Source: Mactra quadrangularis (Eukaryota > Mollusca > Bivalvia > Venerida > Mactridae). Taken from it: DNA of 64,000 nucleotides. Made by a program: the position numbers and the translations under genes. Below are positions 24,061 to 36,237 of this stretch, piece by piece (position 1 is the stretch's first letter; the number at the start of each line of letters is the position of its first letter). Under the pieces are notes generated by a model, which saw nothing but the letters and a program-made list of their open reading frames with translations, did not search any database and was not told the origin of the DNA. The stretch is from the NCBI GenBank assembly GCA_025267735.1, contig CM046311.1, positions 31,105,399-31,169,398 of the forward strand, read 5' to 3'.

Positions 24061-27000
24061 TTATAATTCGTCATGTTCACCGTCCTCATCCCCGGTGGGT
24101 GGAGCCTCACCACCAGCTCCTTGATAAAGTTTACTCATGATAGGTTGTACAATTTCGTCTAATTCTTTCTTTTGCTCTTTGTATTCTTCGGTATCAGCCT
24201 CAGGGTTGGATTCTAACCATTTAATCTTTTCGTCTAAAGCAGCTTCAATAGTTTCCTTGTCCTCATCGCTCAATTTAGCTCCCAACTTTTCTTTGTCATT
24301 GATTTGATTTTTCAAACTGTATGAATAACTTTCAAGTTCATTTCTAGCTTCAACTTTGCTTTTCAAGGCTTCATCTTCGGCGGCGTATTTCTCGGCATCG
24401 TTGATCATTCTTTCAATATCTTCAGGTGAAAGTCTGTCGTTATCGTTTTGAATAACGATCTGGTTTTTGCTGCCAGTGCCCTTGTCTTCAGCTGTTACTT
24501 TGAGGATACCGTTTACATCAATTTCAAATGTGACCTCAATCTGAGGAACACCTCTTGGTGCAGGTGGAATTCCAGTAAGATCGAATTTTCCCAACAAATG
24601 GTTATCTTTGGTCATTGGACGTTCACCTTCATACACCTGGATGGTTACGGTTGGCTGGTTATCGGCAGCAGTGGAGAAGATCTGAGATTTCTTTGTTGGG
24701 ATGACGGTGTTTCTAGCAATAAGTTTGGTCATGACACCTCCGACAGTTTCAATACCCATGGTAAGTGGGTTGACATCAAGTAAGACAAGATCACTGGTGT
24801 CTTCCTGTCCACTTAATACTCCAGCTTGTACGGCGGCACCGTAGGCAACAGCTTCATCAGGGTTGATACCTCTACTTGGTTCCTGAAATAATTAATATAG
24901 GAATATTTTAGTTTGTTGTACAACAGTTTGTACTATTTTAAATCAAATAAAGTTTCACTATTAGAACTATCAAAATTAATGTCTTAAAAGCAGAATTGTC
25001 ATAATATAGGGATCTTCTTATTTAATTAAGCATTTTGTACAGAAAATCAGTTAAAAATCTTGGCAGCATATCAAAAATCTTACGATAATTTAACAATACA
25101 ATATAGAAGGATTTACGACTATAATCGGTCATAAGATGCTTGATAATACGAGCCCCTTACATTTATGCAGACATTGGAACATTACTGAAGTTCATACAAT
25201 ATTTTGGTACTGCATCTTAGATCTAATTATAATTTCAGTGTATGTGTTCAACACACCCTTTCAGTAAACAGTGGAAGGTCATATGAAGTTTCTGAATCAA
25301 GATACTAAAACATTATATTTATTAAAAGTATTTAAGTCAAACTGTTCTTACCTTTCCTTGGAAGTATTCTTTGACTAAAGCTTGTACTTTTGGAATTCTG
25401 GTAGATCCACCAACCAATACAATCTCATTAACTTCACTAATTTTAAGATCACCATCTTCCATTACACGTTGTACAGGTTTCAATGTAGATCTGAATAAAT
25501 CCTGGAATAAGTAAAAAAACAAAACATTTAATAATAAGTTCTTCATTCATTGTAAAAACTAACAGGAAATTTTATCTATTTACTTGATAAGATGCATTTA
25601 TCAATAAATGTATAACGGTCAACTTAATACAAAAAAATCATAAAATTGTGTCATTTTGATAATTTCGCCCAATGGTTCAAATGGCAAGTTGCAAATAAAT
25701 CCTAAATATGTGGAGTTAATCAATCATTAAAAAGGCTCAATAGTTAAAACTCCAAGAATTTAAATTAAGAATACTAGATGTTGAAATTTGACATTTTCTC
25801 ACTTACCATGTTCAATTCTTCAAATTTAGCTCTGGTCAAAGTTTCAGAAAAGTCTTCACCATCATAAAGGGATTCAATTTCAATCTTGGTCTGATGCTGG
25901 GAGGACAGAGCTCTCTTGGCCTTTTCTACTTCACGACGGAGTTTCTGTACAGCACGGTTGTCCTTTCTGATGTCCTTACCCTTCTTTTTCTTGTACAATT
26001 TCATGAAATGTTCCATGACACGTTGATCGAAGTCTTCACCTCCCAAGTGAGTGTCACCGTTGGTAGCGAGTACTTCAAATACACCATCATCAATGGTTAG
26101 GATTGAGACATCAAAGGTTCCACCACCAAGATCAAAGACAAGAATGTTCTTTTCTCCTTCTTTCTTGTCAAGACCGTAAGCAATAGCAGCAGCAGTTCTG
26201 TAATGTAAAATGATTGTTGACATAAATATTATAATCTTTACATAGTCTAAGTACACAATTTTTTACTATTTCACAGAGCTAGTTTTCAAATGAAACCATT
26301 AACTTAGGTTTGCAAGTAAATCCTGAGAAAAAACACAGAATTCTACTGTTTAATTTACATTAAGCATAACTCAATAATTATTCAAGCTTTGGTTAGCCCA
26401 TTTTTTCATAATTTGAGTTAATAATCAGAAATTCAAAAAATTAACAAAACCAAACATTATTAATCATGAAAACCATAGAGTAATCCTTTTCATATTATTT
26501 AAGTTGTAATACAGCCATAATATGCAATCCTGAAATTACCAGCTGCAAATACTATTTTTTTATCGGTAATGAAGAAATACTTACGGTTCGTTGATGATTC
26601 TCATAACGTTAAGACCAGCAATGGCACCAGCGTCTTTTGTGGCTTGTCTCTGGGCATCATTGAAGTAAGCAGGTACTGTAACAACAGCATTCTTTACAGT
26701 CTCACCAAGGTAATCTTCAGCGACTTCCTTCATCTTGGTAAGCACCATAGCAGAGATTTCTTCAGGAGCGAAGAGTTTTTTCTCTCCCTTGACTTTAGCT
26801 TCAACATGAGGCTTGTTGTTCTTGTTTACAACTTTAAATGGGTAAAATTTGATGTCATGTTGAACGGAACTGTCATCCCAGTTTCTACCAATGATACGTT
26901 TTACATCAAAGATTGTATTTTCGGGATTGCTTGTAAGCTGATTCTTTGCGGCATCACCGATCAAACGCTCACCGTCTTCAGTGAAGGCTACGTATGATGG

Positions 27001-27638
27001 AGTGATACGGTTTCCTTGATCGTTAGCGATGATTTCTACACGTTTGTTCTTGTATACACCAACACTGTAAATAAAAAGACAGTTTAAAGTTAGAGATAGC
27101 AAATAGAATGTTATTAAAGATAACAATAAGAAAGATAAACTGCAACATTGATATAAGAAAATTGGTTAAGTATGAAACATGCATTGACAGCTTATTACAG
27201 TGGTGTGTAGGTTTCTAAGTTTGCATAAAAAATGATTCTTATTAAGCATTATTTTTTGCTGAACTAAGGCTTTCATAATCGTGTCACTAAAACAAAATAT
27301 ACAAAACAAATCAGACATATAAAGCCAGAAAATTACATGTCAGCCACACCCACTTCTTGATATTTCCAGTACGTTCATCTAGTTATTCAGACTTGGCAAA
27401 ACATCCACTGGATAACCAGTGTTGTTAAAAGATCAGGCAGTTACTACAGGTGGCAGTTAACTAGCTAGTGACCAGAGAGTTGAAGGATACTCACCATGAA
27501 TAAGTAGTTCCTAAATCAATACCAATAACTGTACCCACATCTTCCTTCTTCTTTGGTTCTTCTTCCTCATCATCAGCTCTAACAACAACAGCAAACACTA
27601 AAAGTGCTGCACAACATAACACATAGAACTTCTTCATG
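24061..27638 (-). CDS. HSPA5: BiP/GRP78 ER chaperone, canonical copy B (HDEL)
   Basis: ER-lumen Hsp70 and central chaperone of the unfolded-protein response. Exons in transcript order: 27496-27638, 26585-27064, 25807-26197, 25352-25501 and 24061-24882. They sum to 1986 nt, giving 661 residues plus stop. Signal peptide [19 protein letters not shown] is followed by an acidic stretch, then [15 protein letters not shown]. Exon 3 has [12 protein letters not shown]. Exon 4 encodes [14 protein letters not shown]. The last exon holds the whole substrate-binding domain and lid and ends in HDEL, the ER retrieval signal. Introns 1-4 match copy A in position and phase, so the pair arose by tandem duplication. 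A 5' UTR intron lies between 27642 and 28304. Confidence 0.97.
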
Positions 27639-28304
27639 GCTGAAAGTGAAAGATAATTTAAGGTCATGAGTGGCAGTTAGAAGTTTTGAAAATAATGAAA
27701 GCCTGCTTTCAAAATATGCCTATATGGAAATATAAAAAAACCATATAAACTACACACAGAGGAATTTATTATCAAAATACTGAAATCAGTATAAATGCTA
27801 CAAACATTTAGCCCTGTTATGTGGGTTTGTGATAATTCCTAACTGTGCATTATGTTTGAAATAATCTACAAATTTTCACCAGAAAGTTAATGATGAATCA
27901 GGATAGACGTCTCTTATAAACGTATTATGTAAACGTGTAATTAATTATATTAGGTACGTGTCAATAGATGACCACACCTACGTCATTCACTATTAAAAAA
28001 CATGGTTCAATTTCAAGTCCATCATCATCATCATGGACATGGGTCACTCGCCGAATTTGAAATTAAACGCCCACCATAAGTAAAAAATAACATCTGTCAA
28101 AATTCAATTACCAAAAAAAAATCAATCATCAAAACAATAAAAATTTGATTTCGTAACAGGTGTTAGACTAAATATTCAATACCGGTTCAACCCGTAATGA
28201 TCGACACACGTCACGACTCACGTTGCAAAGACTGAATGAAACAGACGCCGGCCGGCAAAATAATTTTGCTTTAAACATGTGAAATAAACAGAATTAAAGC
28301 TTAC

Positions 28305-28487
28305 CTTTTAATTTGGTTTTATACTTTCCGGTAATTGTAAACGATCTGTCAAAAGTTATATGAAAAATATACAGTTCTAACTTCTATATTCGTATTTATC
28401 TGTCAACTGTTTCACTCATGAATGTGAAATACTCGTCCGTAACATGGGACTTCTTATGAGTTGTACTTCGTGTTAAATTCTGATTGG
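28305..28487 (-). promoter_or_regulatory. First (5' UTR) exon and promoter of BiP copy B with ERSE-like site
   Basis: A minus-strand donor AAAG/GTAAGC at 28299-28308 marks a 5' UTR exon. Upstream, 28469-28487 reads on the minus strand CCAAT, nine bases, ACACG. This is one mismatch from the ER stress element CCAAT-N9-CCACG bound by NF-Y and ATF6. A second CCAAT (ATTGG) is about 30 bp further upstream. The transcription start is inferred. Confidence 0.55.
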
Positions 28488-29972
28488 CTGAGACAAACCG
28501 TGTGTCCGTTTCTGATTGGTCAACGTAATTATACCTCGTAAAAGACACGTATTTCCCAAAATATTTACCCGGAAGTTGTGTTTTAATAGGAAAGTAATAT
28601 GTATTAGTGCGTAAATATGATAATTTAATACAGCTGTGAACAAATTAACATGAAAAATAGGTCATACACATTCTAAATCGTTAGGTTTCTATTGATTTTG
28701 AGAAAGAAATAGATCTTTCTAGAAAATACTCGATTTACTATGGAACATAATTATTAACCGAGCTGTATTTTTTTATCTATCTCTAGTCATCACATCAAGT
28801 AAGTTTTAATCATCATTTTATTTTAAAATATACTAAATTGTTACCTTTATTGAAAATTGATAGTTACCTTGTGTGATTTTAAATGATTCTTATTATACAA
28901 TGTACTTGGGTAATATCATGGTCCCTGGTAATAACAACAAGATAGATACTCGAGTATTATTGTACATGTACTCCTCACATTCTTATTACCGGACGTTTTT
29001 GGACATTTTCAGTGATAACTTATTTGTTTTACCATGTTTTGAATTGAAAGTTTGTCATAATATAATTCGGTCCCCGCTCAGTACATTTGTATAACAAGAA
29101 ATAAGGAATACACAAGTAATCCAATCATTATTATTTCTGTATCAGAAATATTCATTTTGAGTGGGAATTTAAAATACTATTAATACATGTATTTAATCAT
29201 TAATCACAATTCTGTGTCTTAAATTTATTATCATCTTAAACTTAAATGAAGGATGGACCAAGAAACTCGGGGTAACTCAAATGAATCAAAATAGTAATTA
29301 ATTATGTTACATAATGTTATCTAAATTATTTCTTATTATCTTTTTATTTATATATTTGAGTTTAATTTCATGTATATACTCCTCAATATATTTTATTTCG
29401 AATTCGGACCTGTAGTGAACAGCTGCATGTAGTCGAGATTTTGATTATATTTTAGTCATTCCGACTAGCACATACACCAGAGACATAGATACTTATATCT
29501 ACGTCTCTGCACACACTAGATAACAAAATTATTAGTTATCAAGATCTGTGACACTTTTAGTTTATTTGAGTTACACAGTTACAAAAATTGGAAATATATC
29601 CCTTTTATTAGACTTTTTAGGCGTCGATCGATCTACCGGTACATAAACTTTATAAGGCGTTTTTTTAAATTATGACTCCAAAAATAGCAGACGAAATGTT
29701 TGGATTGTTATTTGTATACTGACGAAGTTCTTGCAATTTCCGTATGGAAGGATTAATCAAAGGGATCATAAATAACGATACAATGCATACATAATTGTAT
29801 CCATCATGTCCATGGGACATTAATATTATTGTTTACAAAGTACAAGTATTTTTATGCTTTGACTTTTAGTTACAAACAAGAGAAAACTGGTAAATCGCAA
29901 TTTTGTTCGACTAATAAATAGAGGGTATTTGTTTATTACGGTGTATGATCGAGTTTTATGGGATACCCGGAT
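28488..29972. other. Intergenic, nothing recognised
   Basis: AT-rich. A small hairpin (AGAGACATAGATA / TATCTACGTCTCT) is at 29484-29513. No gene supported. Confidence 0.4.
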
Positions 29973-30257
29973 TTATCAGTGTAATAAAAATCAATATTCC
30001 ACTGTTTTGAAACAATAAAAATAAATGTTAGTTTTCACTGTGTGGATGCGCCGTTCTGATGACATATCACACTTAAACTTAAAAAAACCAATTTGAAGCA
30101 TATAATAAACAGAAAATTTGTTCATTTCAATGTAAAATCGATATTTATTTCACGAGTGAGCTAATTAGGTCTATATGCAATATTTTCACGAGTGGTGAAA
30201 CAAATTTGTTTTTATTGTTTCAAAACATTGGAATATCGATTTGTATTTCACCGATAA
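29973..30257. mobile_element. MITE with about 50-bp terminal inverted repeats
   Basis: The left end TTATCAGTGTAATAAAAATC and the region to 30030 are mirrored by the right end, which reads CGATAA on the plus strand. The arms contain a shared TTTTGAAACAATAAAAA. Non-coding. Confidence 0.65.
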
Positions 30258-30360
30258 TCATAAATCCCAGTATTCCACTGGAAGGCATATAATAAACTTA
30301 ATTATCTTTGTGTTTAATCACACATAGAGGTAACCAGATATTTTCTCATTACCAAACTTG

Positions 30361-30480
30361 TATTTATATAAATGCGCTATTTCGCCCATTCAGGTTGCAC
30401 CTGCAAGAATATGTTCTTCGCTGAGTATGGTTGATTGTAACAATCAAGCTAGCTGAAAACCCGCATGTAAAATTTCTTTT
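30361..30480 (+). promoter_or_regulatory. Candidate promoter of the snoRNA host gene
   Basis: TATTTATATAAATG at 30361-30374 is TATA-like, followed by a pyrimidine-rich CTTTTCGC at 30476 that would suit a terminal-oligopyrimidine (TOP) start. TOP starts are typical of snoRNA host and ribosomal-protein genes. Which start is used cannot be told from sequence. Confidence 0.4.
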
Positions 30481-30533
30481 CGCTGGAGATGACTACAGGA
30501 GAGGACGTGGAAATTTCGCCTGAAGCCATCGAG
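30476..30533 (+). other. Candidate TOP exon 1 of a non-coding snoRNA host gene
   Basis: The exon begins CTTTTCGCTGG and ends GAG/GTAAAA at 30533/30534. An ATG at 30488 opens a 15-codon reading (MTTGEDVEISPEAIE). Joined to the candidate exon at 36458 it meets a stop after about 35 codons. That fits a non-coding host transcript, though the first exon of an unrecognised protein gene is possible. Confidence 0.4.
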
Positions 30534-31212
30534 GTAAAATATTTTTTATTTGCAAGTCATTGTGATTTCATTAAGTAACAACTGCGCATTTGGTTTTTGC
30601 TATGGGGGAATTTGGATTTTTATTTGTGCTGAATAACCGATGGAATTATTTTTCACGGCCACGTGGTTCTTACGTTCATAAATTATCGATAATCGAGCAA
30701 ATGATGAATTTTTTTAGTGTCTGACAGATTATGTTGACACTCTTATATCACCAAGATCTCTGAAGCTTGATTTATTGAAATTCATTTTTAATTGCTGTAT
30801 TTACGCATCCATTTGATAAAGAGCACGTGCTATTTTTGGCGGCAATCGGGAGCCGGGGCAAAATCAACCTGCGCGCTTCACAAAATGTGACAAATTAGAT
30901 TTATCAATTTAGTAATCTATTTGTTATAATCCTGCTATAAGTGCTATATTTGATCTAGCTTAGCTAAAACATGCGTGTATTTATTTAGACACTGGTCATT
31001 TTTGTACCATTTTTATAAATCTATGATGCAAAGCATGAAACTGTACAGGCTCTCAAAAATCTTGTAAGATGGAATAAAAGAGCAGTGATGAGCTAATGTC
31101 TCGTTCGTATGAAGTTACATAGGGATTTCACCCAGACAGCTGAGCTCTTTTGATTTCTATCTACGTTGGTTGTTTCACTCTGAACAGAATAACTATTATA
31201 CCTAATAAATTT

Positions 31213-31301
31213 ATTGACAATGATGGAGAAAGCTGTAAGAATGAACTGATCAATGATTATATCTCCAGTTTATGTTTCCTTTGGCTGTGTCTGATGTCAA
31301 T
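31213..31301 (+). ncRNA. Box C/D snoRNA family D, copy 1
   Basis: Terminal stem ATTGACA / TGTCAAT, C box ATGATGG, D' CTGA, C'-like ATGATT, D box CTGA at 31291-31294. The guide before box D (TTTCCTTTGGCTGTG) can pair over 14 bp, with one G-U, to the conserved 28S rRNA segment CACAGCCAAGGGAA. The predicted methylated base is the A of CAC-A-GCC. It lies far upstream of the main cluster in what would be the first host intron. A transposon begins about 10 bp after it. Confidence 0.8.
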
Positions 31302-31308
31302 ACTTTTT

Positions 31309-32843
31309 ATTAGCTCGACTTTTCGAAGAAAATGAGAGCTATTGCTATCACTTTGGCGTCGGTGTCGGCGTCGGCGTTGGCGTTGGCGTTGGTTTTCAGG
31401 TTAAAGTTTTTTGAAACACTTATAACTTCAACACTATCCAAGTTATTTTATTGAAAGTTGGTATACTTATTAAGTGGGACTATATTAACCATTCTGTGAA
31501 TGGGGATGACTCTGGATGAATTATTTTATGAGTTATTGCCCTTTTATAATTAAATAATTGCAAAATATGAGGTTAAAGTTTTTCCTATGTAGAATATCTT
31601 CAATACTGATCAATTCATTTGACTTAAAGTTTGTATACTTATTTGTCAGTACAATATCTACACGGCTGTGAAGGCACATAACTGTGGATGAATTATTTTT
31701 AGAGTAATTGCCCTTTTATACTTAAGAAATTGCAAAATATGAGGTTAAAGTTTTTCCTATGTAGAATATATTCAATACTGATTAAGGTATTTGACTTAAA
31801 ATTTGTATACTTATTTGTTGGTACTATATCTACCCGACTATGAAGGGATGTAACTGTGGATGAATTATTTTTGGAGTTATGCCCCTTTATTCTTAAGAAA
31901 AATGCAAAATATAATGTTAAAATCATTTCTATATGTAATATCTTTAATACTAATCAAGATATTTGACTTTAAGTTTGTTTACTTAGTTATGGGTACTATA
32001 TCTACACAATTATAAAGGGACATTACTTTGGATGAATTATTGTTGGAGTTATGCCCCTTTATACTTAAACATTTAATATTAAAATTTGTTCTCATGGGAT
32101 ATATTTAGAACTTATAAATATATTTGAATGGAAGTTGGAATGCTTATTCGTCAGTTCTTCATCTATCAGACTATAAAGGGACATAACTCTAGATGAATTA
32201 CTTCAGAGTTATTCCCCTTTATACTTTGATATTTAAGGGTTATGTTTGCTCAAATTAAATATATTTTGGTTGATAGAAAGTTAGTATACTTTTTCATCAG
32301 TACTACATCTAGTTGAATACAATGGGACGTAATAATTGATGAATTATTGTTGGAGTTGTGACCCTTTTCAACTTTTTAATTCGGGAGAAAGTATTATGAA
32401 GTGAAATATTTTCAATACTTAAGAAGATATTTAAATGACAATTAGTATGCTTATTCATCAGTACTATATCTACGCGACTACAAAGGGACATAACTCATGA
32501 TGTTATTTTTTGAAGTTATGCCACTTACTTTAATTTTGAATTTTGTTCAAATTGAAATACAATGTATTTATAGTTCTTCATATAGATATTTAAATGAAAG
32601 TAGGTATGCTTATTCGTTGATACTATGTTTACTTAACTCTGAAGGGGGTTACTATGGATGAATGTTCTAGGAGTAATGCCCCTTTTATATTTTACAAATA
32701 TGAATGGGTAATTATTGTTTGACTGAATTATATACTTTCAAAAATTATGCCCTGTCTTGAAATTACTTTTGTTTAAAGATAAGCCTTGCCATGAACAAAA
32801 CACCCGAAAAGTCGAGCGCGCTGTCCTTGGACTGCTCTTGTTA
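31309..32843 (+). mobile_element. Helentron-like non-autonomous element (TE1)
   Basis: Subterminal inverted repeats GCTCGACTTTTCG / CGAAAAGTCGAGC. A short GGCGTC/GGCGTT microsatellite follows near the left end. The core is a tandem array of diverged units of about 145 bp (each with GTTAAAGT... and GGATGAATTATT...). The 3' end has a small hairpin GTCC-TT-GGAC and ends CTCTTGTTA. This layout matches Helentron/DINE-type elements. No coding. Confidence 0.55.
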
Positions 32844-33005
32844 TTTAATGGATGAGTCTCTTAACATATTGCAGGAATAGCTGGATAGTTGCGTAACAAA
32901 TACTTAGTCAAACCCTGTCATGACACATCTTGTGAATGTTTGTACCCTAAGCTTTTGTTCACAGGCGACCGGCACAATCCCTATTCAAAAGCACTGTATA
33001 TACAT

Positions 33006-33014
33006 ATCTTTTAT
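33006..33014. repeat. 9-bp target duplication, left
   Basis: ATCTTTTAT, repeated exactly at 34413-34421. Confidence 0.85.
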
Positions 33015-34412
33015 GGCAGTGGCTAGAGTTACGGTACCGTAACTCTAGACCCAGGTTCTAGAGTTACGGAAGTTCCGTAACTGTAGACAACCCTGTCAGG
33101 GTTGTCTAGAGTTACGGAAGTGAAATAACAAGCGTATGATTCAACTTTTTAACATCGAAAAACTTGTTTATATTCATTATTACTCGAAATAAACAAATAT
33201 TTACCGACGTGACGTATCCAATAGTTATTTCATCCGCCATTTTGGATATGACTAATGAAATTACCGGATGTTAAACATACGGCGATATGACGTTGTCGTC
33301 TTCAAAGTGTCACATACTTAGTTTACTTTTCAAGAGCGATTTGTTATATAGAGTTGGATTATAATTTGGACCGAATATGTCTAATTTGGACAGAATTAAT
33401 ATATTTTTATTAAATTAACGATTCTTTAGTATTTTTCATTTTCCTGAAAAAACGGCGATTTTCGAATGCAAAATCGACCATATTTTTGGACAGAATCCAA
33501 AGCAAAATGTCTTCAATTTGATAAAAAATGTTGATAAATGGTATATTTTTACATTGTCACGTTTAAAAGCGGCGATCTTTACCTAAAACATTGACCAATT
33601 CATTGAATTTAAAAATCTCGGCAATTTTCCCCAAGATTTGCATACTAAAGAATCACGGCGTTTAATTACTTACATGTATATTGTACGATAAGTATACTGA
33701 GTTTTTTTGGTGGAATTAGCGAATTTAATGGAAAAGATAAACGCGATTTTTTACTGGATAACTGCCGAGTTTTTAGTAAAATTGCTGACTTTTGGTTATG
33801 AATATGAATGGGTATTTTTTAACGAGATCGTTTATATTTTCGTTAAAATTTTAAAGATTTGGTGAGGAATGACAAGCTGGATTTTTTTACAAAAACATCG
33901 ACTTCTTAACTATTCATTTAACGTTTTTCAGTACTAAGCTCTTTTTATCAAGCTAAATTCTTACTAGACACTTGCAAATTATTCACAATTAAAATTACTC
34001 TTAAGAATCGACTAATTCCTATAAATATTTCCTTTAAATTCCGTACACAATTATACATATTCGGTCCAAATTATATTCACACTCTTAACTTCTCGCTCAA
34101 GTAAACTTATTATGTGACACTTTGAAGACAACAACGACATATCGCCGTATATTAAACATCCGGTAAGTTTATTAGTCGTATCCAAAATGGCGGGTGTAAT
34201 AACAATTGGATACGTCACGTCGGTAAATATTTGTTTATTTCGAGTGATATTGAATATAATCAAGTTTTTCGATGTTAAAAAGTTGAAACATACGCATGTT
34301 ATTTGACTTCCGTAACTCTAGACAACCCTGACAGGGTTGTCTACAGTTACGGAACTTCCATAACTCTAGAACCTGGGTCTAGAGTTACGGTACCGTAACT
34401 CTAGCCACTGCC
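33015..34412. mobile_element. 1398-bp Mutator-like non-autonomous element
   Basis: Terminal inverted repeats of more than 300 bp begin GGCAGTGGCTAGAGTTACGG and are closely matched at the right. A 9-bp direct duplication flanks it, which suits the Mutator superfamily. The arms themselves contain smaller palindromes (GAGTTACGGTACCGTAACTC). The unique centre has no transposase. Confidence 0.8.
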
Positions 34413-34470
34413 ATCTTTTATAAGGTATATTACTAAAAAATCTATTTCACTTACTTAATAATCCATGTGT

Positions 34471-34555
34471 AGCTAAGGCTTTGCTCTTTCAAATGACACC
34501 TACAACCTTATTATTTAAAATGTTGGTGTCATTTGAAAGAGCATAGCCTCAGCTT
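34471..34555. repeat. 36-bp-arm hairpin (miRNA-precursor-like or MITE)
   Basis: The arm TTGCTCTTTCAAATGACACC is complementary to GGTGTCATTTGAAAGAGCA, with a 15-nt loop and a 2-nt bulge. Length and loop resemble a microRNA precursor, but a short palindromic transposon is equally possible. Confidence 0.6.
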
Positions 34556-34889
34556 TGTCCGTGTGTATATATCTGTGAAATGAAGTTATTAATGATGGAG
34601 AAAATGGCCTCTGATTAAACTTGGTTGAAAAAATACCATTTTAAGCAATATGCCTTATATGTATATATATTGTTTTTGATTAGGGACGGTGCCAGCTGCC
34701 TGTGCATCTGTTCAGAACAATTTTTTTTACAAATTATCACTGAAAAACAAGAAGATCTAATCCTTTAGTTATGTTCACATTTTTAATTAAACTGTCTTCT
34801 GCACAGGTACATATGGTGCAAGTGTAGTTGTTTCAGCTATAATACTTCATCAACTTGATTATCAAATCTATTCTTCTAACATAAGTAGA

Positions 34890-34958
34890 GGGAAATGATG
34901 ATTGGAACTTGCCCTCTCTGATAACAATGAGCGAGTCTTGTTTCCTAAGTCTGATCTT
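34890..34958 (+). ncRNA. Box C/D snoRNA family A, copy 1
   Basis: C box ATGATGA 34895-34901, D' CTGA, a C'-like CAATGAG, D box CTGA 34951-34954, and a short terminal stem AGA/TCT in most copies of the family. The D' guide ACTTGCCCTC is complementary over 10 bp to the universal 18S rRNA segment GAGGGCAAGT next to the 530 loop. Five bases upstream of D' it points to the middle G of GGG, which by my count is human G601, the known target of SNORD103. The guide before box D has no target that I recognise. Family A is the most abundant family in this locus. Confidence 0.85.
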
Positions 34959-35026
34959 AGTTTCTCTTATTGTTGTAATTATAAATATTTTGAAGACTTG
35001 AATACATTATTACATTAGACTAGTCA

Positions 35027-35095
35027 CAGAAATGATGATCGGAACTTGCCCTCTCTGATTACAATGAGCGAGTCTTGTTTCCTAAGTCTGATCTA
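35027..35095 (+). ncRNA. snoRNA family A, copy 2
   Basis: C box 35032-35038, D box 35088-35091. Guide intact. The base after the C box is T-C (GATCGGAAC). Confidence 0.82.
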
Positions 35096-35179
35096 AGTTT
35101 CTATTTGATGTTGTCATTACAAATGTTTTGTTCGAAGTTTAAATCTGTAACCTGGTGTACATAATTAATGCTTTAGTAG

Positions 35180-35248
35180 TGGATATGATGATTGGAACTT
35201 GCCCTCTCTGATAACAATGAGCGAGTCTTGTTTCTCAAGTCTGATCTT
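35180..35248 (+). ncRNA. snoRNA family A, copy 3
   Basis: C box 35185-35191, D box 35241-35244, D' and guide intact. Confidence 0.83.
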
Positions 35249-35319
35249 TGATTTTGTTCAAAATATTTTGTTTAAAAACTTTTATTTTGTAAAAAGGTTC
35301 ATATTATTACATTAGCAGT

Positions 35320-35387
35320 AGACATGATGATTGGAACTTGCCCTCTCCGATTACAATGAGTGAGCCTTGTTTCCCAAGTCTGATCTT
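35320..35387 (+). ncRNA. snoRNA family A, copy 4 (D' CCGA)
   Basis: C box 35324-35330 and D box 35380-35383 intact. The D' box is mutated to CCGA, which should weaken use of the 18S guide. Confidence 0.75.
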
Positions 35388-35472
35388 TGTTTTTGTTTGT
35401 TTTTATTTTGGTATGTTAAATTTGTTAACTTTCAATTCTTTTAACTGAGTTTTATTCTTATTACATAAGTAG

Positions 35473-35541
35473 CAGATATGATGATTGGAACTTGCCCTCT
35501 CTGATAACAATGATTGAGTCTTGTTTCCCAAGTCTGATCTT
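35473..35541 (+). ncRNA. snoRNA family A, copy 5
   Basis: C box 35478-35484, D box 35534-35537. A Helentron-like element begins about 8 bp after it. Confidence 0.83.
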
Positions 35542-35548
35542 TGTTTAA

Positions 35549-35853
35549 TTATACCCCCGCTTCGAAGAAGAGGGGGGTATACTGTTTTACCCTTGTCCGT
35601 GCGTGTGTTCGTGCATGCGTCCGTCCGTTACAAAATTTCCATCGCAGTTTTCTCAGCAACTATAACATGCAGCAGCCTAATACTTTGCATATTGCTTCAT
35701 CCCATAGTCCCATGTGGTGTAAAGCGATTTCATGCTCCTTGCTCATCTACTTCCTGTTTGTCGCATATTTTTAGATTTCGTCAAATGAAAGTTACATTAT
35801 GATAGTCATATTTCTCACTGCGGGGGTATCACTAGTGAGCATTAGCTCACAGA
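35549..35853 (+). mobile_element. Helentron-like short element (TE2), copy a
   Basis: Begins TTATACCCCCGC, mirrored by GCGGGGGTA near 35819-35828. A GTGCGT/GTCCGT simple repeat follows the left end. The 3' end has hairpin GTGAG...CTCAC. Non-coding; the open frames are incidental. Confidence 0.6.
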
Positions 35854-35937
35854 TTTTTTTGAATATTTCAGTGTTAGGAAAGTTATAATTTTAACTTATT
35901 TTAACTTTTTAATGTATATTTTTTGTTATAATAATAG

Positions 35938-36007
35938 CAGATATGATTATTAGAACTTGCCCTTGTATCTGATAACAATTAGTTAGTCTTATCTTAAGTC
36001 TGATCTT
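35938..36007 (+). pseudogene. snoRNA family A, copy 6, degenerate
   Basis: C box ATGATTA, an insertion in the guide (GCCCTTGTATCTGA), C' region changed. D box CTGA at 36000-36003 survives. Confidence 0.6.
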
Positions 36008-36237
36008 TGTTTCTGTTGTATAAAAGTAACTGTGCTCCTTCACAAACTAACACAAATTTGCATGCACCATTTACATTTTGCAAGCACACTTGCATGTCTT
36101 CCGACAAACACAGCTCTGGCTTCTCAGAAAATGTTCAGATGAAAATCAAGTCATTGCAGATCTTGCATGACTAGATTTGTTCTCAATTGAAGCTCAGAAT
36201 TGAGAATATTACTTAATATGTATGACTTTGTTATTAT

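Noticed and set aside
30488..30533. Protein-coding first exon MTTGEDVEISPEAIE
   Set aside because: No continuing coding exon found; the best downstream exon gives a quick stop. Kept only as a host-gene exon with low confidence.
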